64,000 nucleotides of DNA, from assembly GCF_013363755.1 (NCBI RefSeq), contig NZ_CP054840.1:1915501-1979500 (forward strand), read 5' to 3'. Of this stretch, positions 1 through 8,796 are shown in pieces (position 1 is the stretch's first letter; each line of letters starts with the position of its first letter). Position numbers and translations under genes: made by a program. Source of the DNA: Comamonas antarctica (GTDB taxonomy: Bacteria > Pseudomonadota > Gammaproteobacteria > Burkholderiales > Burkholderiaceae_C). The notes below the pieces were generated by a model, which ran no database searches, was not told the origin of the DNA, and saw only the letters and a list, made by a program, of their open reading frames with translations.

Positions 1-1
1 G

Positions 2-466
2 CGCGAATCGCTGTCGGCCCAGGAGCTGCTGCTCAGCGACTGGGGCGTTGCCGCCGACGTCTGGAGCTGCCCGAGCTTCAACGAACTCACGCGCGACGGC
101 CAGGACGTGGACCGCTGGAATCTGCTGCACCCCCTGGAGACGGCACGCCAGTCGTTCGTCACGCAGCAGCTGGCCAACACCACCGGCCCGGTCATTGCAT
201 CGACCGACTACATGAAGGCATACGCCGAGCAGATCCGCGCCTACATCCCCAAGGGCCGCATCTACAAGGTGCTGGGCACCGATGGTTTCGGCCGTTCGGA
301 CTTCCGCCGCAAGCTGCGCGAGCACTTCGAGATCGACCGCCACTACATCGTGGTCGCGGCGCTGCGCGGCCTGGCCGACGCGGGCCAGCTGCCCATGACC
401 AAGGTCGCCGAGGCGATTGCCAAGTACGGCATCCAGGTCGACAAGATCAATCCGCTGTACGCCTAA
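2..466 (+). CDS. aceE: Pyruvate dehydrogenase E1 component, C-terminal part
   Basis: This is the last 154 residues of a gene that begins before the window; the open frame is continuous from base 2. The product is the thiamine-diphosphate E1 subunit that decarboxylates pyruvate in the cytoplasmic pyruvate dehydrogenase complex. The visible part is the C-terminal domain of homodimeric E1, with the segments ASTDYMKAYAEQIR and VLGTDGFGRSD, followed by the helical tail that ends KINPLYA. The gene lies 18 bases upstream of aceF and in the same orientation, the usual aceE-aceF-lpd order, so the identity is secure despite truncation by the window edge. Confidence 0.95.
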   Translation, partial: RESLSAQELLLSDWGVAADVWSCPSFNELTRDGQDVDRWNLLHPLETARQSFVTQQLANTTGPVIASTDYMKAYAEQIRAYIPKGRIYKVLGTDGFGRSDFRRKLREHFEIDRHYIVVAALRGLADAGQLPMTKVAEAIAKYGIQVDKINPLYA

Positions 467-484
467 GAAATCCGGGAGACGAAT

Positions 485-2254
485 ATGGCAATGGTAGAGA
501 TTCAAATTCCGGACATCGGTGATTTCGACGAGGTGTCGGTGATCGAGGTGCTGGTCCAGGCCGGCGACACCATCAAGGCCGAGCAGTCGCTGCTCACCGT
601 CGAGTCCGACAAGGCGTCGATGGAAATTCCGTCGAGCCACGCCGGCGTGCTCAAGGAACTGCGCGTGGCGCTGGGCGACAAGGTCAAGCAGGGTTCGGTG
701 ATTGCGGTGATTGAAACCGCGGCTTCGGCACCGGCGGCTCCGGCGCCTGCGCCCGCAGCGGCGCCAGCCGAGCAGGCTGCGCCGGCACCAGCACCAGCAC
801 CCGCTCCGACTCCGGCTCCAGCTCCAGCTCCAGCTCCAGCTCCAGCTCCGGCTCCGGCCGCTGCTGCGCCCGCACCGGCAGCTGCAGAACCTGCACCGGC
901 TGCCGCAGGCGGCAAGAGCGTTCCCTTGAAGGTGCCGGATATCGGCGACTTCAAGGATGTGGCCGTGACCGAGATCCTGGTCAAGGCCGGCGATACCGTC
1001 ACGGCCGAGCAGTCGCTGTTCACGGTCGAGTCCGACAAGGCCTCGATGGAGATTCCATCGCCCGCGGCCGGCGTGATCAAGGCGCTGACGCTCAAGGTCG
1101 GCGACAAGGTCAATATCGGTGATGTGGTCGGTGAGCTCGAAGGCGAGGGCGCTCCCGCCCCGGCCGCAGCGCCCGCGGCAGCGGCTGCGCCCGCAGCCGC
1201 TGCCCAAGCCGAGGCTCCGGCCCCGGCTGCCGCTGCGCCCCAGGCCGCGGCCCCGGCTGCTGCGCCTGCGGCTGCAACGCCCGCCCACAACCCCACGGTC
1301 GCGCCCACGGGCAAGCTGCCCCATGCCTCGCCATCGGTGCGCAAGTTCGCGCGCGAGCTGGGCGTGCCGCTCGAGGAAGTCACCGGTTCGGCGCAAAAGG
1401 GCCGCATCACCCAGGCCGACGTGCTGGCATTCACCAAGCAGGTGATGTCTGGCGCGGTGCAGACCAAGGCTCAGGGCGCGGCTGCGCCCAAGGCCGCGGC
1501 GGCTGCCGGCGGCGGCGCGGGCCTGGACCTGCTGCCCTGGCCCAAGGTCGACTTCGCGAAGTTCGGCCCGGTCGAGCGCAAGGACCTGTCGCGCATCAAG
1601 AAGATCAGCGGCGCGAACCTGCACCGCAACTGGGTCATGATCCCGCACGTCACCAACAATGACGAAGCCGACATCACCGAACTCGAAGCCTTCCGCGTGT
1701 CGACCAACAAGGAAAACGAAAAGAGCGGCGTCAAGGTGACGATGCTGGCTTTCGTGATCAAGGCAGTGGTCGCGGCGCTGAAGAAGTTCCCCGAGTTCAA
1801 CGCCAGCCTCGACGGCGACACGCTGGTCTACAAGCAGTACTTCAACATCGGCTTCGCGGCGGACACGCCCAACGGCCTGGTGGTGCCGGTGCTCAAGGAT
1901 GCCGACAAGAAGGGCATCATGCAGATCAGCCAGGAAATGGGCGAGCTCGCCAAGAAGGCGCGCGACGGCAAGCTGGGCGCGGGCGACATGCAGGGCGGGT
2001 GCTTCTCGATCTCGTCGCTGGGCGGCATTGGCGGCACGCATTTCACGCCCATCGTGAATGCGCCCGAGGTCGCTATCCTGGGCCTGTCCAAGAGCGCGAT
2101 GAAGCCGGTCTGGGACGGCAAGCAGTTCGTGCCGCGCCTGCAGCTGCCGCTGTCGCTGTCGTACGACCACCGCGTGATCGACGGCGCGCTGGCCGCGCGT
2201 TTCAATGCCTATCTGGGCCAGCTGCTGGCGGACTACCGCCGCATCGTGCTGTAA
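485..2254 (+). CDS. aceF: Dihydrolipoamide acetyltransferase (E2 of pyruvate dehydrogenase)
   Basis: This is the core E2 protein of the pyruvate dehydrogenase complex; it moves the acetyl group from E1-bound hydroxyethyl-ThDP to CoA. Two lipoyl domains carry the [11 protein letters not shown] motif, with lipoyl lysines at residues 43 and 185. Very long Ala/Pro-rich linkers join them and lead to an E3/E1-binding domain near residues 279-316 ([13 protein letters not shown]). The catalytic domain ends with DHRVIDG, catalytic His 562. The total is 589 residues. The start at 485 follows a GGGAG Shine-Dalgarno. The gene lies between aceE and lpdA in one operon. Part of the first linker is encoded by a near-perfect hexanucleotide array (listed separately). 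Confidence 0.97.
   Translation: MAMVEIQIPDIGDFDEVSVIEVLVQAGDTIKAEQSLLTVESDKASMEIPSSHAGVLKELRVALGDKVKQGSVIAVIETAASAPAAPAPAPAAAPAEQAAPAPAPAPAPTPAPAPAPAPAPAPAPAAAAPAPAAAEPAPAAAGGKSVPLKVPDIGDFKDVAVTEILVKAGDTVTAEQSLFTVESDKASMEIPSPAAGVIKALTLKVGDKVNIGDVVGELEGEGAPAPAAAPAAAAAPAAAAQAEAPAPAAAAPQAAAPAAAPAAATPAHNPTVAPTGKLPHASPSVRKFARELGVPLEEVTGSAQKGRITQADVLAFTKQVMSGAVQTKAQGAAAPKAAAAAGGGAGLDLLPWPKVDFAKFGPVERKDLSRIKKISGANLHRNWVMIPHVTNNDEADITELEAFRVSTNKENEKSGVKVTMLAFVIKAVVAALKKFPEFNASLDGDTLVYKQYFNIGFAADTPNGLVVPVLKDADKKGIMQISQEMGELAKKARDGKLGAGDMQGGCFSISSLGGIGGTHFTPIVNAPEVAILGLSKSAMKPVWDGKQFVPRLQLPLSLSYDHRVIDGALAARFNAYLGQLLADYRRIVL
815..856 (+). repeat. In-frame hexanucleotide array coding for Ala-Pro linker
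   Basis: Five perfect GCTCCA units are followed by two GCTCCG units, coding for seven Ala-Pro dipeptides in the linker between the lipoyl domains of AceF. The surrounding linker also codes Ala-Pro but with mixed codons, so identity at the DNA level here suggests recent expansion. Gain or loss of a unit would keep the frame and change linker length by two residues. Confidence 0.85.
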
Positions 2255-2266
2255 GGAGTGATGCAG

Positions 2267-4156
2267 ATGGCCATCATTGATATCAAGGTGCCCGACATCG
2301 GCGACTTCGACAGCGTCGGCGTCATCGAGCTGCTGGTGCAGCCCGGCGACACAGTTGCCGTGGACCAGAGCCTGATCACCGTCGAATCCGACAAGGCATC
2401 GATGGAAATCCCGTCGTCGCATGCGGGCGTGATCAAGGAACTGCGCGTGAAGATCGGCGACCAGGTTGCCCAGGGCAGCGTGGTGCTGACGCTCGAAGCG
2501 CAGGGCGCGGACCAGGCTTCGGCCCCCGCTGCCGCGCCCGCCGCGTCAACGCCTGCGCCGGCCCCTGCCGCCGGTGCGCCTGCACCCGCGCCAGCAGTGG
2601 CGCTGCCAACGCCTGCGGCCAACGCCGAACCCGCCGTGGCCGCTCCCGTGCCGCAGCAATATGCTGGCGCAGCCGCCGATCTCGAGTGCGATGTCGTCGT
2701 GCTCGGCGGCGGGCCGGGCGGCTACTCGGCCGCGTTCCGCGCCGCCGATCTGGGCCTCAAGGTCGTGCTCGTCGAGCGCTACGCGACGCTGGGCGGCGTA
2801 TGCCTGAACGTGGGCTGCATTCCGTCGAAGGCGCTGCTGCACGTGGCTGCCGTCATGGATGAAGTCAAGCACCTGTCGGCCGTGGGCGTGGAATTCGGCG
2901 CGCCCCAGGTCAACATCGACACGCTGCGCGGCCACAAGCAAAAGGTCATCGGCAAGCTGACCGGCGGCCTGGCGCAGATGGCGAAGATGCGCAAGGTCAC
3001 GGTGCTGCGCGGCTACGGCCAGTTCGCCGGCAGCCACCATCTGTCGGTGGAACTCACGCAGGGCGAAGGCACCGAGCGCAGCGGCGCCACGCAGGTCGTG
3101 CAGTTCAAGAACGCGATCATTGCCGCGGGCTCGCAGGCCGTGCGCCTGCCGTTCATGCCCGATGATCCGCGCGTGGTCGATTCCACGGGCGCGCTGGCGC
3201 TCCAGGGTGTTCCGAAGCGCATGCTGATCCTGGGCGGTGGCATCATCGGCCTCGAAATGGGCACCGTGTACTCGACGCTGGGCGCACGCCTGGATGTGGT
3301 CGAGATGATGGATGGCCTGATGCAGGGCGCCGACCGCGACCTGGTCAAGATCTGGCAGAAGATGAACGCGCCGCGTTTCGACAACATCATGCTCAAGACC
3401 AAGACCGTGGGTGCCGAGGCCACGCCCGACGGCATCAAGGTCACGTTCGCGGCCGCCGAAGACGGCGGCACGGCACCCGAGCCGCAGACCTATGACCTGG
3501 TGCTGCAGGCCGTGGGCCGCACGCCCAACGGCAAGAAGATCGCGGCCGAAGCGGCTGGCGTGGCCGTGACCGACCGCGGCTTCATTCCCGTCGACATCCA
3601 GATGCGCACCAGCGCGCCGCATATCTTTGCGATTGGCGACATCGTCGGCCAGCCGATGCTGGCGCACAAGGCGGTGCACGAAGCGCATGTCGCCGCCGAA
3701 GTCATCGCCGGTGAAATCCAGGGCAACAAGGAACTGGCGGCAGCCGCGTTCAATGCGCGCGTGATTCCCAGCGTGGCCTACACCGACCCCGAAGTCGCAT
3801 GGGTGGGCCTGACCGAAGACCAGGCCAAGGCGCAGGGCATCAAGGTGAAAAAGGGCTTGTTCCCCTGGGCGGCTTCGGGCCGCGCGATTGCCAACGGCCG
3901 CGACGAAGGCGTGACCAAGCTGCTGTTCGATGATTCGCCCGAGGCCCACGGCCACGGCCGCATCCTGGGCGGCGGCATGGTCGGCACGCATGCGGGCGAC
4001 ATGATCGGCGAGATCGCGCTGGCCATCGAGATGGGCGCCGATGCCGTGGATATCGGCAAGACCATCCATCCGCATCCGACGCTGGGCGAGAGCATCGGCA
4101 TGGCCGCCGAAGTCGCCCACGGCAGCTGCACCGACGTGCCTCCAGCGAAGAAATAG
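2267..4156 (+). CDS. lpdA: Dihydrolipoamide dehydrogenase with N-terminal lipoyl domain (E3)
   Basis: This flavoprotein reoxidises dihydrolipoyl groups of the E2 subunit and passes electrons to NAD+. An N-terminal lipoyl domain (lipoyl Lys 43) and an Ala/Pro linker precede the E3 body. The FAD-binding motif [11 protein letters not shown], the redox-active pair Cys179/Cys184 in [13 protein letters not shown], an NAD-binding [10 protein letters not shown] and the C-terminal HPHPTLGES His-Glu pair are all present. Fusion of a lipoyl domain to E3 is known in beta-proteobacteria. Three nearby starts are possible (GTG 2258, ATG 2261, ATG 2267); 2267 sits nine bases after GGAG and gives the usual [13 protein letters not shown]-terminus. 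It lies 12 bases after aceF and is followed by a strong terminator. Confidence 0.95.
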   Translation: MAIIDIKVPDIGDFDSVGVIELLVQPGDTVAVDQSLITVESDKASMEIPSSHAGVIKELRVKIGDQVAQGSVVLTLEAQGADQASAPAAAPAASTPAPAPAAGAPAPAPAVALPTPAANAEPAVAAPVPQQYAGAAADLECDVVVLGGGPGGYSAAFRAADLGLKVVLVERYATLGGVCLNVGCIPSKALLHVAAVMDEVKHLSAVGVEFGAPQVNIDTLRGHKQKVIGKLTGGLAQMAKMRKVTVLRGYGQFAGSHHLSVELTQGEGTERSGATQVVQFKNAIIAAGSQAVRLPFMPDDPRVVDSTGALALQGVPKRMLILGGGIIGLEMGTVYSTLGARLDVVEMMDGLMQGADRDLVKIWQKMNAPRFDNIMLKTKTVGAEATPDGIKVTFAAAEDGGTAPEPQTYDLVLQAVGRTPNGKKIAAEAAGVAVTDRGFIPVDIQMRTSAPHIFAIGDIVGQPMLAHKAVHEAHVAAEVIAGEIQGNKELAAAAFNARVIPSVAYTDPEVAWVGLTEDQAKAQGIKVKKGLFPWAASGRAIANGRDEGVTKLLFDDSPEAHGHGRILGGGMVGTHAGDMIGEIALAIEMGADAVDIGKTIHPHPTLGESIGMAAEVAHGSCTDVPPAKK

Positions 4157-4182
4157 GCCGCCAGATCAAGCTGCAATGCCGA

Positions 4183-4216
4183 CCGCGCAAGTCCTTTGGG
4201 GCCTGCGCGGTTTTTT
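4183..4216 (+). terminator. Rho-independent terminator after lpdA
   Basis: CCGCGCA (4183-4189) pairs perfectly with TGCGCGG (4204-4210) across a 14-base loop, and six T residues follow directly. This is the only hairpin in the window's first 10 kb that looks like a classical intrinsic terminator. It ends exactly where the convergent emfourin gene ends. Confidence 0.9.
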
Positions 4217-4641
4217 CATGGCTTGTCGTATGCGCCGGTCTTGGGCGGTGCATGCGTTGGCGGCTTGTCCTTGGGCGGGGAAGGGCCCGGATCCGGGTGC
4301 GGCGGAGCAGGTTCGCGCGGCAGCAGTTCGTCGTGCAACGCATCGCGCAGGACTTCGGGCACCATGCTTTCTGCCACGACCACGGTCTGCGGACCGCAAT
4401 CGCTTTGCCGCGTCAAATGGTAGCGGAACGCATCGCGCACCCAGGTCGGCGCTTCGCTCGGAGACAGGAAGATCTCGCGCAACAGCGCCTGGTCGGCGGC
4501 ACTCAGATCCTGCGCCATGAAATACCCGCGGCTGCGGATGCGCGAACCCGGCATGCCATAGCCTGCGAGGCCGCCATAGCGCTCGATGTCGATGCGGCCC
4601 CAGCCAGAGACCGGGCTCGACGAAAGGGGAGTGAACTGCAT
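4216..4641 (-). CDS. Emfourin-type protealysin inhibitor
   Basis: This 141-residue protein has the early segment DIERYGGLAGYGMPGS and a later core (DLSAADQALLREIFL, DAFRYHLTRQSD) that fit emfourin, the small protein inhibitor of protealysin-like M4 peptidases. The family is usually near 110 residues; here a Pro-rich tail of about 35 residues is added. There is no signal peptide, which matches a cytoplasmic partner. Its ATG overlaps the TAA stop of the upstream M4 protease gene (TAATG), so the two are translationally coupled. Known family role: tight inhibition of the neighbouring protease. The assignment rests on the segments above plus context; the tail's role is unknown. Confidence 0.8.
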   Translation of the reverse strand: MQFTPLSSSPVSGWGRIDIERYGGLAGYGMPGSRIRSRGYFMAQDLSAADQALLREIFLSPSEAPTWVRDAFRYHLTRQSDCGPQTVVVAESMVPEVLRDALHDELLPREPAPPHPDPGPSPPKDKPPTHAPPKTGAYDKP

Positions 4642-5672
4642 TACAGCCCCACTTTTTTCCAGCCCTCATCCACGGCGGATTCGGCGGCCGATTTCTTGCC
4701 GTACAGCGTGGCCGCTGCTTCGCGGGTCTTGGCGGCAAACTCCGACATGCTCATGCGCGGCATCATGCCCGCCGTGGTCATGGCGTGGTACCAGATCTTG
4801 CCTATGGTTTCCCAGCTGTAGCCGCCGACTTGCTTGCAGGCGGTGCAAAACGCCAGATTGGGCGGTCCGCTGGTATTGTGCGGGTCCTCGCCGGGCTTGA
4901 GTTGCGCGTGCTGGGTGGGCTGGGGCGCGAGGCAGTGCTTGCCATCGGGTTCGGACAGGTCGCGCAGGCAGGTATAGCCGCGCTCGCGCGTCGCCGGACC
5001 GAGGATGTCATGGCCGATCAGCCAGTCGGCGCTGGCTGCGTCCTGCTTCTTGCGCCACTGGCGAAACATCGATCCGAAGCAGTCGGAGAGGCTCTCATTG
5101 AGGCCGCCGGGTTCGGCGTCGTACTCGAGTTGCAACGTGTATTGCGTGATGCCATGGGCCAGTTCGTGCCCGATGACATCGGTGCCCAGCGTGAAGTCGA
5201 AAAACAGTTCGCCGTCGCCGTCGCCATAGACCATCTGCAGCCCGTTCCACATCGCGTTGTTGTACTTTTTGCCGTAATGTACCGACGACATCAGCGTCAT
5301 GCCGGCCCCGTCGATGGAATTGAGCTTGAACTCCTTGCGCAGAAAGGTCGCCATGCGGTCGGTTTCATCATAGGTGCGCTGAACCGACCGATCTTCGGAT
5401 TTCCCCGCATTGTTGACCTGCAGTCCGGGCAGGCTCTGGGTCTGGCGGCAATCGAACACCGTCACCTCGGGATTTTCGGTGAGGGTCGCGAGCTGGTGAC
5501 TCTCCAGCAAGAAACCGGCAAGCTTTCTGGTCTGCTGGCGGATATCACGGAAGTGCTGGCTCAGGCGCGCGGAATAGGCCGCGCGCTCGCACTGCTCCTT
5601 GGACAGTTTCGGGTCGCAGCCCAGGCGCTTGAGCACTTCGTCTGGAATGAGCTGACAGTGGCATCGGTACAT
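4641..5672 (-). CDS. Protealysin-like M4 family metalloprotease
   Basis: This is a 343-residue zinc endopeptidase of the thermolysin family, protealysin branch. The zinc motif HELAH is at residues 169-173 and the third ligand Glu193 lies in GGLNESLSD. A C-terminal alpha-helical domain follows, with the IWYHAMTTAGMMP segment near residue 300. There is no secretion signal; the short N-terminal region (MYRCHCQLIPDEVLKRL) resembles the small propeptide of protealysins rather than the long FTP/PepSY propeptide of secreted thermolysins. The open frame extends far upstream, but the ATG at 5672 has GGGAG eight bases before it and gives the family length. It is coupled to the emfourin inhibitor gene by a TAATG overlap. 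Confidence 0.9.
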   Translation of the reverse strand: MYRCHCQLIPDEVLKRLGCDPKLSKEQCERAAYSARLSQHFRDIRQQTRKLAGFLLESHQLATLTENPEVTVFDCRQTQSLPGLQVNNAGKSEDRSVQRTYDETDRMATFLRKEFKLNSIDGAGMTLMSSVHYGKKYNNAMWNGLQMVYGDGDGELFFDFTLGTDVIGHELAHGITQYTLQLEYDAEPGGLNESLSDCFGSMFRQWRKKQDAASADWLIGHDILGPATRERGYTCLRDLSEPDGKHCLAPQPTQHAQLKPGEDPHNTSGPPNLAFCTACKQVGGYSWETIGKIWYHAMTTAGMMPRMSMSEFAAKTREAAATLYGKKSAAESAVDEGWKKVGL

Positions 5673-5872
5673 GGCGCAAACTCCCATGAGCGGGCGGTGG
5701 TGCCACGCACTCCAGCGCAGGCGGCGGACTGCGCCAGCCTGCCGCAAGCGTGCAAGACACCCAGCCCTCGGCGCTGGCGCGAAATGCGCTCTGTCAGCCG
5801 TTAATCCATGGTAGATGTGGCTTGTCCAACACCCTGCGCGAGACCTTGCCGGCGCGGATGGCTTGGCGCGCA

Positions 5873-6370
5873 TCACGGCGCGTCTTGTAGCAGCGTGCCA
5901 CACAGGTGTTGCCACTCCTCGGGGGTGACTTCGGTGATCGACAGGCGATTGCCTTTTTGCAACACCTGCATGCGGCTCAGCTGGGGATCGGCGCGCAGCG
6001 TGGCCATATCGACTGGACGGGTCTTGCGCAGGGCCTTGACGTCGACCAGCAGCCAGCGCGGCTTGTCCGGTGTGGCGCGCGGATCGAAGTACGGACTGGC
6101 GGGATCGAACTGTGTCGGGTCGACGCGCGCTGCGCTGGCGATGCAAGCCAGGCCGTAGATGCCGGGTAGCGCACAGCCCGAATGCCAGTAGAGCACGCCG
6201 TCACCGACCTGCATGCGGTCGCGCATGAAATTGCGAGCCTGGTAATTGCGCACGCCGCTCCAGGCGAGGGTGGCATCCGGTGCAGCCAGGGCGTGGTCGA
6301 TGGACTCGGTGTCCGGCTCGTTCTTCATGAGCCAGTAGCGGCGCGGGGCGCAGGTCTGGGGAGCTGTCAT
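5873..6370 (-). CDS. EVE domain-containing protein
   Basis: The 165-residue product is a single EVE domain, a PUA-like fold thought to bind modified nucleobases in nucleic acids. Diagnostic segments are YWLMKNEPDTESID at the N-terminus, WSGVRNYQARNFMRDRM, VGDGVLYWHSGC and the C-terminal LSRMQVLQKGNRLSITEV. The frame is open upstream, but the ATG at 6370 gives the normal size. The gene stands alone between the protease and a divergent membrane-protein pair. The biochemical substrate is not established for this family. Confidence 0.9.
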   Translation of the reverse strand: MTAPQTCAPRRYWLMKNEPDTESIDHALAAPDATLAWSGVRNYQARNFMRDRMQVGDGVLYWHSGCALPGIYGLACIASAARVDPTQFDPASPYFDPRATPDKPRWLLVDVKALRKTRPVDMATLRADPQLSRMQVLQKGNRLSITEVTPEEWQHLCGTLLQDAP

Positions 6371-6497
6371 CGCTGCATTGTGGCAAAGACCGCGCAGCCC
6401 ACGCGCAGGCGTCAGGTTAAGCCAATGTCCGACATGGCTGCCCGTGGCGCGCGGAATAGAGTGGGCATCAAACCTCTCAACCTCAAGGAGCCACCCC

Positions 6498-6758
6498 ATG
6501 TTTTCCCTGATCGGTACCTTGATCGTCGGCCTGATCGTGGGCCTCATTGCACGCGCGATCAAGCCTGGCGACGACAGCCTTGGCTGGATCATGACCATCC
6601 TGCTGGGCATTGCCGGCGCATTCCTTGCAAGCTACATCGGCGTGGCCATGGGCTGGTACCAGCAGGGCGATGCGGCGGGCTGGATTGCCTCGGTATTGGG
6701 CGCCGTCGTGCTGCTGGTGATCTACCAGTTCGTGCGGGGCAAGACCACCGAACGATGA
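6498..6758 (+). CDS. GlsB/YeaQ/YmgE family stress-response membrane protein
   Basis: This 86-residue inner-membrane protein has three hydrophobic segments (about residues 2-20, 31-49 and 60-79) separated by glycine-rich turns, with the family signature GLIVGLIARAIKPGDDSLGW. Members are small membrane proteins often raised in general or envelope stress; their molecular function is not known. The ATG at 6498 follows AAGGAG by seven bases. Its stop overlaps the start of the next gene (ATGA), implying coupled expression. Confidence 0.9.
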   Translation: MFSLIGTLIVGLIVGLIARAIKPGDDSLGWIMTILLGIAGAFLASYIGVAMGWYQQGDAAGWIASVLGAVVLLVIYQFVRGKTTER

Positions 6759-7324
6759 GCACTGCGACATCCGCCGACAACAAGCCTTCGGCCGCGCGCC
6801 AGGCCCAGATCGACGCCGCCGCACAGCGTGCGCGCCGGCTGCTGCACCGGCGCGCGCTGGTGGGAGCGGTGGTGAGCGCGGTGCCGGTGCCGGGGCTGGA
6901 CTGGGCGGCCGACGCGGCGCTGCTGTCGCGGATGATTCCGCGCATCAGCCGCGAGTTTGGCCTGAGCGCCGAGCAGCTCGATGCGCTCGAGCCGTCGCGC
7001 CGCGAAGGCGTGCAAAAAGCCGTGGCGGTGGTTGGATCGGTGCTGATCGGCAAGCTGATCACGCGCGAGATGATCGTGCGGCTGGTGCAGAAGGTGGCCA
7101 CGCGCATGGCTGCCAAGCAACTCGGCAAGTTCGTGCCCATTGTCGGCACGGCGGCCGCAGCCGCAATGGGCTATGCGGCGCTGCGTTTTCTCGGGGAGCA
7201 GCATATCCGTGACTGCATCCGTGTGGCCCAAATTACGGATGTGGACATGCCGATAGGCAGCGCCGCGCATGCGGACCACCTGGCAGCAAAGGCGCGCAAG
7301 GCCGCGCGCGGCGTCAGCGGCTGA
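6755..7324 (+). CDS. DUF697-like small hydrophobic protein
   Basis: This 189-residue protein has a polar start, then VGAVVSAVPVPGLDWAADAALLSRMIPRI, and two further hydrophobic stretches (around VAVVGSVLIGKLIT and FVPIVGTAAAAAMGYAALRFL). The pattern resembles the DUF697 module found in some membrane-linked proteins, here without a GTPase part; no function is assigned. It starts within the stop of the GlsB-like gene (ATGA), so the pair forms a two-gene operon. The end overlaps the convergent NlpC/P60 gene by 11 bases. Confidence 0.6.
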   Translation: MSTATSADNKPSAARQAQIDAAAQRARRLLHRRALVGAVVSAVPVPGLDWAADAALLSRMIPRISREFGLSAEQLDALEPSRREGVQKAVAVVGSVLIGKLITREMIVRLVQKVATRMAAKQLGKFVPIVGTAAAAAMGYAALRFLGEQHIRDCIRVAQITDVDMPIGSAAHADHLAAKARKAARGVSG

Positions 7325-7889
7325 CGAGCAGCTTGTCGGTGCCCGCGAGTTCGGCGGTCTCGACGCGGCGCGCACCGTCGAAGCGGCGCGACCAGTAAGG
7401 CGTCTGCATGCTTTCCACGCGCACCGTCGCACCCGAGCGCGGAGCGTGGATGAAATTGCCTTCGCCGACATAGATGCCCACATGGCTGAAGGTGCGGCGC
7501 ATGGTGTTGAAGAACACCAGGTCGCCGGGCTGCAGATCGCTTTTCTCGATCTTCTGCGTGGCATTTGCCTGTTCGTCGGCGCGGCGCGGCAGCACCAGGC
7601 CCACGGTCTGCGAGTAGATCGCACGCACGAAACCGCTGCAGTCGAAGCCCGTGCTGGCGTTGTTGCCGCCACGGCGGTAAGGCACTCCCAGGAAGCCCAT
7701 GGCCGCACCGACCAGCTCGGAGGTGCGGGCCGCGACGCTGTGGCCAGCCTCGTGCAATTGGGTGTTGAGATGGGATATCAGCCCCCGACTGGCCAGCATG
7801 CGCTGGATTTCGTCGTCGGTGTAGCGGCTGTCAGGTGCCGCATGGGCACTGACGCAGGTAAAGAGAAGGACGCACAACCATCGGGACAT
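7314..7889 (-). CDS. NlpC/P60 family cell-wall hydrolase
   Basis: This 191-residue secreted cysteine peptidase probably cleaves peptide cross-links in murein. A signal peptide (MSRWLCVLLFTCVSAHA) is followed by the NlpC/P60 domain with catalytic Cys84 (GFDCSGF), His136 (SHVGIY) and a third polar His148 (FIHAP). The upstream part of the open frame is antisense to the next gene, and the ATG at 7889 gives the signal peptide. It is a single gene, divergent from the isochorismatase-like gene. Confidence 0.93.
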   Translation of the reverse strand: MSRWLCVLLFTCVSAHAAPDSRYTDDEIQRMLASRGLISHLNTQLHEAGHSVAARTSELVGAAMGFLGVPYRRGGNNASTGFDCSGFVRAIYSQTVGLVLPRRADEQANATQKIEKSDLQPGDLVFFNTMRRTFSHVGIYVGEGNFIHAPRSGATVRVESMQTPYWSRRFDGARRVETAELAGTDKLLVSR

Positions 7890-8084
7890 GGGCGCAGAGG
7901 GTAACACGGAAAATTTGTTCGGCGCAAATGGATACGCAAATTGAAGGATTTTTCCGACCCCACGCTGCGCCGCCGTCTTGGATGCTCGGGGTTTTTGCTT
8001 CTGCTGCGATGGGCCGCGCTGGGCCGTGCAGCGCGCCGGGCCTGCGACAATGCCGCCATTGCAGACCGTAAAAGAAAGATTTCC

Positions 8085-8687
8085 ATGTTGCTTGACTCGC
8101 TTGAATCCCAGTTGGTGCTGGTGGACTACCAGGAGCGCCTGATGCCCGCGATCTTCGAAGGCCAGGCGGTGCTGGCCAACGCCCGCCTGCTGGCGCGCGC
8201 CGCCGAACTGCTCGAGGTGCCGGTCTGGGGTACGGAACAGAACCCCTCGAAGCTGGGTGCCAACGACGCGCAGCTGCGCGCGCTGTGCCGCAGGACGCTG
8301 GCCAAGATGCAGTTCAGCGCCGTCGAGGAAGGCCTGGGCGAATGGCTGCGCCCGCCCGCGCGTCCCCAGGGCGGCAACGCGCGCAGCCTGCCCAAGCACC
8401 TGCAAAAGCCGCAGAACCAGGAAGCCGAGCGCGGCACCATCGTGATTGCGGGCTGCGAAGCCCATGTATGCCTGCTGCAGACCGCGCTGGACCTGGTCGA
8501 GGAGGAGTTCGACGTGTGGGTCGTCACGGACGCCTGCGGCTCGCGCACCGAGCGCAACCGCGATGCGGCGTTCGACCGCCTGGCCGGCGCGGGCGTCGAA
8601 CTGGTGACCACCGAGATGGTCGTGTTCGAGTGGCTGCGCGGCTGCGAGCACCCGGCATTCAAGGACCTGCTGGCGCTGGTCAAGTAA
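8085..8687 (+). CDS. Isochorismatase-like cysteine hydrolase
   Basis: This 200-residue protein belongs to the cysteine hydrolase superfamily that includes isochorismatase and nicotinamidase. The catalytic triad is readable: Asp14 (LVDYQERL), Lys74 (LAKMQFSA) and Cys129 (GCEAHVCLLQT). Members hydrolyse amide or ether bonds in small molecules; the substrate cannot be inferred here. An insert near residues 85-115 lengthens the loop before the nucleophile strand. The ATG at 8085 excludes a long low-probability N-terminal extension of the open frame. There is no obvious operon partner. Confidence 0.85.
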   Translation: MLLDSLESQLVLVDYQERLMPAIFEGQAVLANARLLARAAELLEVPVWGTEQNPSKLGANDAQLRALCRRTLAKMQFSAVEEGLGEWLRPPARPQGGNARSLPKHLQKPQNQEAERGTIVIAGCEAHVCLLQTALDLVEEEFDVWVVTDACGSRTERNRDAAFDRLAGAGVELVTTEMVVFEWLRGCEHPAFKDLLALVK

Positions 8688-8796
8688 GCGCCCGGGCCGG
8701 CGTGCCGGCGCTTGCACGCCATGGGCCGGCCTACAATGGCAGCCTTCCTGCCAGTGCCCCCGCGGCGCTGGTCCCTCCCTCACCAAGAGCTTTTCC

